Assembly: GCA_002633025.1 (NCBI GenBank)
Contig: NMRB01000664.1
Coordinates: 111,432-175,431, forward strand
Reading direction: 5' to 3'
Length of the DNA stretch: 64,000 bases
Origin: Notospermus geniculatus
Lineage: Eukaryota; Nemertea; Pilidiophora; Heteronemertea; Lineidae
The notes beneath the pieces were generated by a model, which was not told where the DNA came from, did not search any database, and worked only from the letters and a program-made list of their open reading frames with translations. Of the stretch, positions 24,901 through 36,900 are shown one piece after another (position 1 is the stretch's first letter; every line of letters begins with the position of its first letter). The translations under genes and the position numbers were made by a program.

Positions 24901-27900
24901 GTGATAATAAACAAGAAGTCAATCTCCAGAATTCACGAATTTTAGACCCCAACCGGGGTCTTTTTCAAGTGGAACTTTACAATCTGAAACTCTAGAAAAG
25001 ACTGAGCTGAAACCCGAATGTAGAACTACATAACCTGTGTAGACAGGACAAACAAGCAATTAAGGAAAGAATAGCGACCAAGCCCCACGGGTGGCCGCTG
25101 GACAATTAAGGAGAAGTAATTCAGCTGAAAGACAAGGGTTGAATAACTGCAGGGTTGCTCAGCCTGACCACAAGCAGAGTGTAAGCAACTGGCGCAGGGC
25201 TTCATTTGGCTGAAAGAAAGTTTATAAATTAATAAATACATAACAAGCACAAAGCGAAAAGATGCACAAAGGTCAACACAAAGTAAAGGAAGTCAACTTC
25301 CAGATTTGTAGGAAAAAAACAGAATGGATAATGCAAATCACTGAGCAATGAGAAGAATAAGGCGAGGAGGATTAGAGCAAAAAAAGGGGAGGTATCTATG
25401 TACAGATGGATAAGAATTCGCTAAGCCGTACAGAGAGTGCACGACCTTCATGATCTGGAGAATACATGATGACGTATACATGGTGAAATGAGAATCCGTG
25501 TCCTTTTCGGGGCAGACGTAAACACTCTGAACTCGTTTATCTGAGGTCAGCTCGTAAACCTGGTAGCAAGTCCTTCAAGTGACTTATTTACATGTAATAT
25601 TCTGACAGGGTTCTTCACCCAGAGCCAGGAAAAAAGTATGACTTTTTAATGACTTTAAAACGACTTTTCAGCTTTCTTAATGACCATCTGGTCCCCAATA
25701 AATCTAAAAATTGCTGAATTCTCGGCGTTGTTTTTGATAAATTCTGGGTGTCATTTGTTAAGGCAGACAAACCCAAAAGTTCAACAATTAGTAAATTTTG
25801 ATGAAATTGGTGAATCTATTTAGTAAAAAATAACAATGCGTTGATAACAATATTTTTGACTTTTTAATGACTTTTACACCATTTCACAAAATTTCAAGAC
25901 TTTTTTAGGCCTTATTTTCAGACTTTCAAATTTTCTGACCTTTCTATGGGGAAGAACCCTGTCGAATGGAAAAATAATAATCGTTGCACTACTCACCAAT
26001 AAATTCATTCCTGACTCTCACACGATCTTCAAGTTTCTCTGTCCCATTGATGATACAGTTGATAAGCCCCAGTAACGTGGCTTTGTAAGCTGTATTGTCG
26101 GCTTTGGCTAGTTCATCTACCACAAGGCTTAAACGATGTCGAGTTTGTTTGGCAGCCTGCAAAATAGAAGTGTTAGAAAACATTTAGACAAAGATATAAA
26201 AACATGTTGTTGAAAGATAAACGAGTACACCTTACAAACTTGGGTCAAAAGTCAGAAAATGTTTCCCTTCAAGGAAAAATGCATCGTTACAGTGTATATA
26301 CAATTTACGTTAACGCTAACGCTAACGTTATTGACATCATTTTGACGTCACATCGAATGAATCTGTTGTATTTCTTCGGGGAGTGACGTCATTTTGACGT
26401 AATTAGCGTTAGCGTTAACGTATGGTTTCTTAAACTCACTAATAAGTTTATCTTAAATGCTAAACTTTCATTGGTAATAAAAGATACTCTGCGATTTGAC
26501 AGAGCTAAAAGAGAGTTTGCAGTATTCAAACTTGTTTCTTCATGATCCAGTTTAAATTTTGTTTTGTGTAACATCTGCCGACGTTTCTGTATGTCAGTGT
26601 TTCTCTGTCATTTAGTTCAAACTTGCCGCTCTTATTGACTTGGTGTTTCGTTTGACTTGTGTTTTTTCTCCAGGGTCCATACTCATAATCATACTACATG
26701 TAAAGTCAAAGTGAGATGCTTATCTTTTGCGTTGAACAAAGGATAAGTGTCACACTTAGACTTACGTAGTTTATAACCAGACCGCGCTCTTTTTCACTTA
26801 ATCTTGCAATTATTGACTCGCCCTTGCTCTTATTGGTTTACTATTTGCTTAAATCGTGATTTATTTAAATCAATCTAACTAAAAGGTCGACTCGAAGAGA
26901 GCATCTTCAATGCTCGTCACGCACGAAGGCGTGATCGATTCTCATGATCATCGTGGGAAGTACATGAACCGTTCAAAATTCTTTCCTCGTTCCATCTAAA
27001 AATGCATAAAATCAAATTCGAAATGATATCTAACATAATAGATATTGATTGTCAACTCCGTTTAAAAACATCTCCCAATGCCCCAATAGAAAATTCCAAT
27101 ATTTTCTCAGTGTGTGGTTTAATAGCGGTAAAGACCTATTTTCTACACGTGTACACGTAGTATTTCCCTAATCGCTATGCACAATTCAACGCATTCACAT
27201 ATCATTTTATCCCATTCTAGTTCATTGGGTCCATTTACAGTCCAGATTTAGATTTTTAGGAGACGTGTGAATATTAGGGATGTCTAGAAATCAAACGATA
27301 AACGTAAACGTAAAATGTGCATTATAAAATCTGGCTAATGTGTAGAACGAAAAGTAACGTTGTAACGTTTACGTTTATCGTTTGATTTCTAAACCTCCCT
27401 ATTATTATGACACGCACACTCTATACTTCCACTAGTTTGGAATACCTGATGATCAATTTGGAAATACATCGTGTACGTCATGAGGGTGTCAATAGGGAGT
27501 TTAAGAAATCAAACGATAAACGTTAACTTTACGACAATGTTATTTTTTGTACCGAAAATGCAATATATAATCTGGTGAATTTGCAGTATGAAAAATAACG
27601 TTGTCGTAAAAGTTCACGTTTATCGTTTGATTTCTTAAACTCCCTAATGATGAATATGCTTCATCTTCGCTATAGTGACCAGATGACACATGACACAAAT
27701 GAAAATGAAATGGTCCATGGACCATGTGCTCACTGGGTTGGACATAATACATGTAAGAGTCTAATGACAGAGGGAGGTACATATCAGTTATGAGCAATCT
27801 GGGTAAAGTCATTCCCAGGTAGGACTTTGATTATTTTTGGGTTACGCCACCTGGCGGCCATATTGGATGTCCGATCGGGCCGAAACTTCACATGGACATA

Positions 27901-30900
27901 AAGGTCATCTGCAGGGGGCCACATATCACATTGGAGCGCTTTGGGTTAAGGCGTTCCTGAGTTACAGCACTTTGATGATTTTTGGGTTACGCCACCTGGT
28001 GGCCATGTTTGAAATCAAATCAGGCCAAAATTTGACATGCATGTAAAGGTCATCTAGATGGAAGTAAATATCAAATTTGAGCACTCTGCGTCAAGCCGTT
28101 CCCGAGTAATAGCACTTACTTGATTTTCAGGTTGCGCCACCTGGCGGCCATACTGGATGTCAAATCGGGCCGAAACTTGGTATTTTTTAAGGTACCCCTC
28201 CAATGCACGTTTATGCAAGATATGAAGTCGCTCGGTGAAATAATGACAAACTGTGGCAGGTTCGTCACTTTTGTCGAACTTTGACCTCTGTGACCTTGAA
28301 AAGTAGGTCAAATCAAAAACCCGTTATATATGTTATGTATGCTTATTAGCTACACCTATGATAAAAATTTGGAGATGATCTAGTCATTAGTTCAGGAGTT
28401 ATTGCACTTTTTGTGTTTTTGGTTTCCGCCACCTGGTGGCCAAACCGAGAGTCGAATGGGACCGAAACTTGGTGCCGTGGGTCATCTGACCTAGGGGTAT
28501 ATATGTACCAAGTTTCAGACCAATAGCTCCAGCGGTTACGAAACGTGCCCTGCTAACGGAACACGACGACGGACGACGGCCGACGGACGACGACGGACGA
28601 CGACGGACGACGGACGCTGCACCATTGTAATAGCTCACCCAGTGAGCTAAAAAATCAACGATAGCATTTTTCTCAATTACCTTTTCTTCCTCCAATGAAG
28701 TTAAAGAGGCTATCTCGCCTTACGAGCTGTAATTTAAACGTCCCTCTTAAAACCTGGATGATGTATCTTGAAGATGTAACACGTTTGATGAAAGACGTTG
28801 TTTCATAAACAACATCCAGTTAATTAGGGCCTATTCCCTTCCCTATTTTACAACTTTTAAAGTAAACTTCCCAGGAGACGTTTTTATCGTCATCATAATA
28901 ATTGATTTTCCTTGATAAGTGTGACCTTGATTTCCTGTAATCTCTACTAGAAAGTGCCTGAGCAAGACCCCCAAAATTTGCAAAATTCGGAGACGACTTT
29001 ATACGTATTTTATCATTTTCCTTGATAAGATGCATTTCTGTTCATAATTTATCCATTCCGTACATCAGTTCGCCACTAGGCCTACAGCAACTTTTATAAA
29101 AAGCGCGCGAAAAACAAAAGATCCTGGTACTATGTTTTGAAACTCGTACAGCCCTCAATAAAAAGTGTTACATCCTTATTAGATTCGGAGCAGACTCGAA
29201 AGACATATTCTTTAATGCTGCAATGATTTTGAGGATACTCAGCTTTTAAATCCTCGCCAAATGGGATACTACCTGCTTTGGCGTTGTATCTACATATTAT
29301 AGGGGGTCCTTAACTTTGTACATTACGGTCTAAAAGCACAAAAAACGACTTGGCCTTCGCTTGCACTCAGGTAGTAATTAAATACCATTGTTCTTAAACC
29401 GCCTGAGTATCGGTTTGATAATTATATCCAGAAAGTGTTGTTAAAATGCAATAAGATACACATTAATGAGCCACATGCATGACAGGCAGGTAGTTATAGT
29501 GCTGAATAAAAATTACTGATTAAATTGATTTCGTGTTTGCACGTCGGTTGTGATTTCAACCCATTCACTCCTAAAGTTAGACATGTTAGAAGAAGAGAAG
29601 TTTTTCAGGGGCCACAGACAAACATCTATAAATGTTTACATGTATCATCTATACATGTACATGTACACATATATACATGCATGTTGTTGTTGTTTGTTAT
29701 CTCCGGAAAAAACTATAACAATCAGTTGGGAACACTTTTGAAGATCCTAACAACCCCTCTATACATTGAATATAGATAACGGTATTTTCAAAGTGTTACG
29801 CGAGTGCAGTAGAGGTCCCTGAAGGATCCCCAAAGTGCTTGCCTGATACGTACTTCAAAGAGTCAAGCCCTAATTCTCAGCAAAAATTGAAAAACTGCAA
29901 GCAGAGGTCTGATGTATTCAGATACAGCGCAGAACATTTCACACGACACCTCGTCGGATGACATAAGTTTTTCTGAAATTTTCTGTGGCTTACTGAAATA
30001 ATTTTGTCTTGAAGAATACTAAGCTTGCTTAATCGAAAAAAAGGTTCGAGTTAAAATGAAGTGACACACAGGGTGTGACCTCCTAACCTCCTAAGGATCG
30101 GAAATGAAGTAAAAGGTGATGGTAAAAATCGACCAAAAACACATTTTAATTGCTCTCAGCAAAACTCCTTTTGGGAAATAAATTCAATTCAAGGTACAAT
30201 GATCTTCAGTTCCCTCTGCAAAATCTCAACGGACTCACCTCAAATTTTTCCACGAATGATATCCGATTACATGTATGCTCCATAATGCCCATAATTTTAT
30301 CTACAGATATCACAAGTGCAAAATATCGTACTTTTCAGTAACATGCTTGAAGTTCTGACCATGATACAATGTATCATGCAATGTATAATACAATGTATTT
30401 CACACACAAGTTTACCATGCCGTCGTTAGATGATTAATATTCCAAGTTTAGAAATCCACCCTCTAGTTTCTATATTGTTCCGAAACATGGATGAGTAAGA
30501 CCCAAGATATTCTTTCTATACATGTATCACTTGTTTCTGGGTCTCTTCCATCGTGCCGGACAATACCGAGGTCACCTGTCCAAGGAAGACCATCTAGAGT
30601 GATATTCTCAAAAGCTCCACGAAGAAAGACGTAGCAAAGAACCTTAATAGTAGAACATAGGCGTATGACTGGAGGTCTCTCATCCATTCTAATCATTTTA
30701 TGTGATTAATGCTTGTGGGCTGTTCAGGTAATGTCGTGGTTGGCCTGACCAATTCACACTATGAAACCATTGAATAGTAGGATTTAGTCTATACTCAAAA
30801 ATGTTAATTTAATTTAGTAGAAGGACAGCAAAATTCCTGCACAATAGAAAGTATGTCATAGATTCTCCATTTTGGATTATAGATCAGGGATTTCGGCAAC

Positions 30901-33900
30901 AGGATCATCTGCTGCATTTCGTATTTGAGATCGTGGATTGTTTCATCAACAGATCATGAAAATTAATATGTAGTCATTATTTGTAATGCCGCCACATCTT
31001 AAAGATAATGTATCACGGGTATTTTCGCGGGCCATGAAAATCATTGTTTATTTACATTTTGTTTGTTTGTGTCTAGGCTTTCTTTGTCTTATGAGTAATT
31101 TGTTGGTGCCATGTTTCTCTAGAAATTCTTTTGGTACCGAAAGTATTCAATTTGGTGGGTCAGCATGTCCCAACAGTCCAAAATAACATAATGTAAACAT
31201 CCATGTTTACAAACATTGAAAAAAATGTAAACAACAAAGTCATGATACATTGTCTTTAATGACTGGTAGATTGCCGATACCATAAGAGATAGAATCGACC
31301 ACACCAAGCCAAAAAAGCATGATGCGGGACTAACTAAATCAGGGACAATGCTTGGAGTAACCTTCCTGTTCCCCTGATTATTTCGCCAAGTCTAAAGTTT
31401 TTGAAATTTTGGGCTAAAACGTTTACCTCATGTTTAATATACATATACAATGTACATGTATTTTCATGTATATACATGTCTATCATTGCACATCCGAAAT
31501 ACATATTATGATCACAACTTTTATTGCAAATTCCACTAGGGGGAGGGGATCATTTTTTACCAACAGTGAAGTATGTTCAGAAAATTGGTACTGTCATACA
31601 AGTAAATGGACGATAAAGCAATTGAGGGGACTACTGCTAACCGAATATCAAGCAAAAACATGGTAGATCTCTGTGAAGTTAAAACAGTTCTTGTGGAAGA
31701 CATCGTCTCACCTTTTTCATAAGCATGCCAGTCTTAATGACATGGATATCACTTTCATGGCAAAACATTCCAGCCTCGTACATATCCGTCATGTCGACGT
31801 TATCCCTGGTCAGGTGATGGTGGACTGGGGTAGCGTGCATACAAGAGTTGCAGTTGTTCTGCTGATCATCTGCGACGCTCCCAGACCATTCTAGCTTTGT
31901 ATACATGGATGTTTCCATAGTTTTTTCACACGTCAAGCACGTTAGTACATTTTCATACACTGCCCTATCAGTTCAACACGTCATGATTAGGTAACATTAA
32001 TTTATTATGGCAACCAATTTAAAATCACATTACATTAACATCTCAGAAAGGACGAGGCTTTCTTTCACTTTCCACAGCACTGATTACCCAAACCCTTCAT
32101 TACTTTTTGTCGTAGCTTGGCATCCAAGGCACATGGTTCAACATGCACAAGGCCCATGTACATGTACATGATTCAGCGCATTCCAAAAGAAGAACATAAA
32201 ATTGTGGTTTCGTCCATATAATTCACTTTGAGGTCAAAACAGAGCCGTGGTCAACAAATTGTATCGGATAGGAAGACAGACTGACATGACTGGCAGACAG
32301 ACGGATACATGTACATGTAGATATCCATTACTAATCTAACAACATAAAATTAAATTTCGCTAGCAGCCATCTTGCCAAAACTAGGTCATGGACATTTTCA
32401 TCCATAGTGACAGCTGATTGGTTCTCTCATCCCCAGTGGGGGAAATCCCCATGACGATGACCTAATTTTGGCAAGATGGCTGCTTGCGAAACTCAACTGC
32501 TCTGCACTAGATTCGACCAGTGCGAAACTGCGCGATGACCTCAAACGGAGAATAACGTATGCACCAATTGACCTTCACCCCTGTTTCTGGCAAAACAGTC
32601 ATGCATATTTCAGCTGAACAGACCCATGTGTGGGTTCTTCGGTGCAAAGTACCGAAGTGGTGACCAACATTTTGATATTTTTATGATATACCGGTAATAC
32701 AATTATGGATGATTAAATAAGTTGAACTGGAAAGGAACTTGAATTGGAGTCGTTATTATTCCAAATCATAAAGAGAAGGCATAAAATCATAAAGTGCCAT
32801 TTTCACGGAAAGTAGCCTATTTTGAAAAATTGTTGAAGTTTCACGCTGTTTTATACCGATAATTCCGCAATAACGACCTGTATAAGGGAATATGGAAAGT
32901 TGGTGCACAAAATGGAGAGTGGGTGATTTTATTACGGTTCTAAAATGATCATCACGCATTCAACAAGAAAGTCTTGTGCACCCGAGTCGAAATCATCCGT
33001 AAGTAACCTTTATGTTCATACTGTAATAATTTCTCTGTTCCCTGCCAAATCTGGCTAAACTTCACAGTTTAGGAGTGTAGACTTGAAATATATGTGCAAA
33101 CTTCGCTTAGATGAGAAAGAAAACAAAAGAAAAATATGATGATGTTCAATAATCCCCCAACCCACGAACTAAATCTGTCACACGATCGTTTTTTGTTTTG
33201 TTTTTTTACTAACATTATTCTTTAATTTTAGTTGCGTTCGGATTGGCAGCGATCCAGCGAAAATATATTGACCAGTGGTGAAACTCGGTTTCGGTGAAAC
33301 AAGTCTAGTCTTTGGCGACCTTCTAAAAACCTGGATGTTGTGTAAGGATGTAACACTTTTGATCAAAGAAAGTGTTTCATAAACAACATTCCTCTGCATA
33401 TTCAACGTTTAGTATAGGCTTGGTGAAGTAGTACGTCAAAAGATAAAAAACGTTTTATGTGTTTTGAAAGTCTACGGCCCATGAATAAAAATTATTACAT
33501 CTTCTGAGTGGACTATCTTTATGCAAACCTAGCAAGCAGACATGGCATCTATCACAGGATAGATCACCAACAAACGTGAGATTCATCCCCTCGGACGACT
33601 CACAATTAAGAACTATTATCACATCAGTCGTCCATTTAAAACACGTGTCGAACACCGCAGGCCTACATGTTTGTCCCATTAATCTAACATGTTCACCAAG
33701 TGGACCTTACAGAGAGGAGACCAATATACCTGACTATGCCTTGAGGATGTTGTCACATAAGGTCGTTGAGGTGAAATTCAACATTGCGCTTTTGCCAAAA
33801 GACATGAGAATGGGGAAACTTGGCAGAGACACAACTACTTGACATATCATTTAAAGGCCTATTTCTTCCGTGTCATGTATATTTGATCAATCAAATTTTA

Positions 33901-36900
33901 CTGAAGAGTGGTAAGTCCATCACCCTCTATATAGCTAGGCCTAGTGTTGCCCCGGGATGGAAACCGTGAGGTGTTTTTTCTCATTTGAAGGCATACTTGT
34001 GATCACAATTCGGTATGTAAATTACCAGAAATATGTGACACAGATCTCTCTGATAGTGATATTATGATTTGAATCAGTAAATTGTTCTTTTAAGTTACGA
34101 AAGTGGCCACCAGGCCCCGTATTCATAAAACGACTTAAGTCTAAGTATGACACTTATCCTTTGTTCAACACAAAAGATAAGTATCATACTTAGACTTAAG
34201 TAGCTTTATGAATACGGGGCCTGACCTCCATTCGTCATATTTATGCTGACGAATGAGCTAAACCTGCTTTCCACTACATTTTTTCGATATGTCGTTTTCA
34301 CAGAAACATATGTTCTGCCCCGCCCGCTAATCCCATGAGATGTGCTCGCTAGCCCTCATTGTAACCATGGCTCCTGATGTGAGACATACTTTACCAAACC
34401 ATGTATAACTCCTAAAGAAGAAATCCGAGGAAGGCACAGATGTATTGATGTAATACATAACTTGCTTGGCACATCCCCAGAGTTTCTGTAACTCGGTGTG
34501 CAACTGCGTTCACAGCCATGCCCATCCACACATCGAAGACTAGTAAATGCTTTTACTTGAATTTTGCAATACAAATGCACTAGGCGATGCTGGAAAAATA
34601 TGAAGTAAAAGCATTTGCTCACTTTATTCATATACCTGTTGCTAAATCGTCGTGGATGTAGGCATGCCTGTTGAGACAGAGGGGTCATTTTGAGTGACCG
34701 TATGAAAGAAAACATAATTTAATTTCATTCCTTGGAAATCCTTAAAGTCCCAGCTTCATATACAATTTCAATTTTTCATTTTCAAATCTCATTAAAGATA
34801 CTTTTTACGCATTTCAAAAATATTGAAAATTAAGGATTATGGATATACATGTATATTTGAAGTTAGCGCTTTGACAAACGAAGTGGCCAAAACTTGGCTC
34901 ATTATCTTTTATGCTAATGATGCCGGATGACGTCATCTCAGGACAATGAGATAATTCACCTCTGAATATTTCCTGAAATACAGGACATACCAGACTGATT
35001 TTTTGTGCGAGGGTCAAGTATATGATTATGATAAACTTGGTAAACTCGATGACAAGTAAAAAAATCACTAATCCGTTAACTGTCAAGTCTGTGTTTCCCT
35101 GAGATGACCCCACCAATGCATTAGCATACAATTGGCATGTCAAAATCACAAGAAAATTCTTCCCCATGTTGTACAAAATCTGTAACTTCAAATGGCTGTT
35201 ATTAGTCAACATTTTTTCTTCAAGTAAAACGCATGTACTCGTGGATCCATATATACATTTTGCACACAATAAGGAAATTGTGCAATGAAGCTTGGACTTT
35301 AATCTTCTGTTTTACAGTTTTTATTCAACAAAATATCAAGGGCTCGAACAAAGGTCAACTTGGCTAAATACCAAGACACAAGTAATACCAAGAAGTTGAA
35401 TAGGTTGAATTACAAAGGAAGGGTTACTTTGTTTACTGAAAGCCAAGGTTTGCTTCCGAGCTCCAAAACGCCAAACCACAACCACATCCTGTAGGCCTAT
35501 TTCGAGCACTTGAAATGGCGAGGGATTGGTCTTTATTTCTCAAACGTTTCCGTTCGCAAATTCAAGATCTAGACCCTTGATGAATCTAAAGAAAATTATA
35601 TCTTCATATTCAAACATTTTGTGAATTCCATGTTTATTTGACGGCCTTTTGACCGATATGATTTCAAAGAAAGAGAAGTCATCATTGAAATCAATGAATA
35701 TTTGGTCAATAATCGGCCCATCCTGAGGTTCATTTGAATTGTAACGACTTGAAGGACTATGGATGTGTAGGAGATAAATTTTAAAGGGAGGATGTCTAAA
35801 GCGGGCCATACACGATCAATATTATTGCACAATATGGGGCCCAAAATAGGGAAATGTGCTTCTGGCATGATGGGTGGAAGTAAGATTGGCAATAATATTA
35901 CCCATTTTGGTCCTCATATTGTGCAATAATATTGAACGTGTATGGGCTGCTTAACCCTGCAATCATGGACCAAACGGGCTGATAAAACCAGCCAAGTTAT
36001 ATGTTTTTATTTGATCGAAGAGTAGAATTTTGTAAAAAAAAGATACGTTTGAAAAAAGTAAATCATTCGTCATCCAGGTGTGCAAGGCAACTACATGTTG
36101 GGTAAAGTGGTACAATTCTAGCCCTTGAGTATACATCTCCATGCAATGCTGGCCTTTTTACACTCAGAGGCTAGAATTGTACCACTTTACCCTAGGTATT
36201 GCCACAAAATGAAATTTTTGCATGCTATTGATACCTCACTACGAGTAAAAATTTATAAGATGAGCAACGGTCCCCTAATAAGTTATTCCCACAAGACAAG
36301 TTCAAGGATGTCGTCTCCCGTCCATATCTTGACTCCCCAATCAGTTCTGGCTCAGTCAGTCCATGTAATTTATGCGACATCATGCCGTGAACAAGATCCT
36401 TATATTTAGATTAGATGACAAGATAAGAAGACTCCTCACAAACTTCATTCATAAATCCCACCCATTCATAACCATCACTGCCCATTCTTGAATTTACTAA
36501 AATCTGAATGGTCTTCCACAGGCAAACAAGCATTGTCCGGTCAAAATAATTGAAAAAGGTGATTGATATACGGATACAATTTTACTTCAGATGTAAATTG
36601 GATCTCTATATCATGATTTGTTTTGACAGTTTCAATAAAGTTGGATTCATTCTTAAAAATTCCTCTCTTTGTAAGGCCGGTGAATGGATGTTTGAAGTCG
36701 GATAAGAAATGACCAGAGAATGCGGGGTTAAAGGACCACGGTATTGCCACTTTTTCCCGACAGCCGGCGCCACCGCGCCACTCTCTAATCCAGGGACTAA
36801 CTACGTTGTCGGCGAATAGGAGCAGTCAGCCGCGCATATTGCCAACAGATGGCAGCAAAGTGGACCAATGTACAGGAAAATCTACGTGATTGCTGCTCGA

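Noticed and set aside
25026-25250. Minus-strand frame in the interval where formin FH1/FH2 parts are expected
   Set aside because: The peptide lacks prolines in runs and the FH2 lasso tryptophan pattern, and it has no matching splice phases.
3755-28695. Recurring minus-strand peptide with [12 protein letters not shown] in several places
   Set aside because: It is the translation of the interspersed composite repeat. The copies differ in length and stops, and no start or domain is conserved.
34814-35269. Frame of 151 codons on the minus strand
   Set aside because: It lies within a TTAA-flanked MITE, is hydrophobic by AT composition, and has no recognisable domain or splice context.
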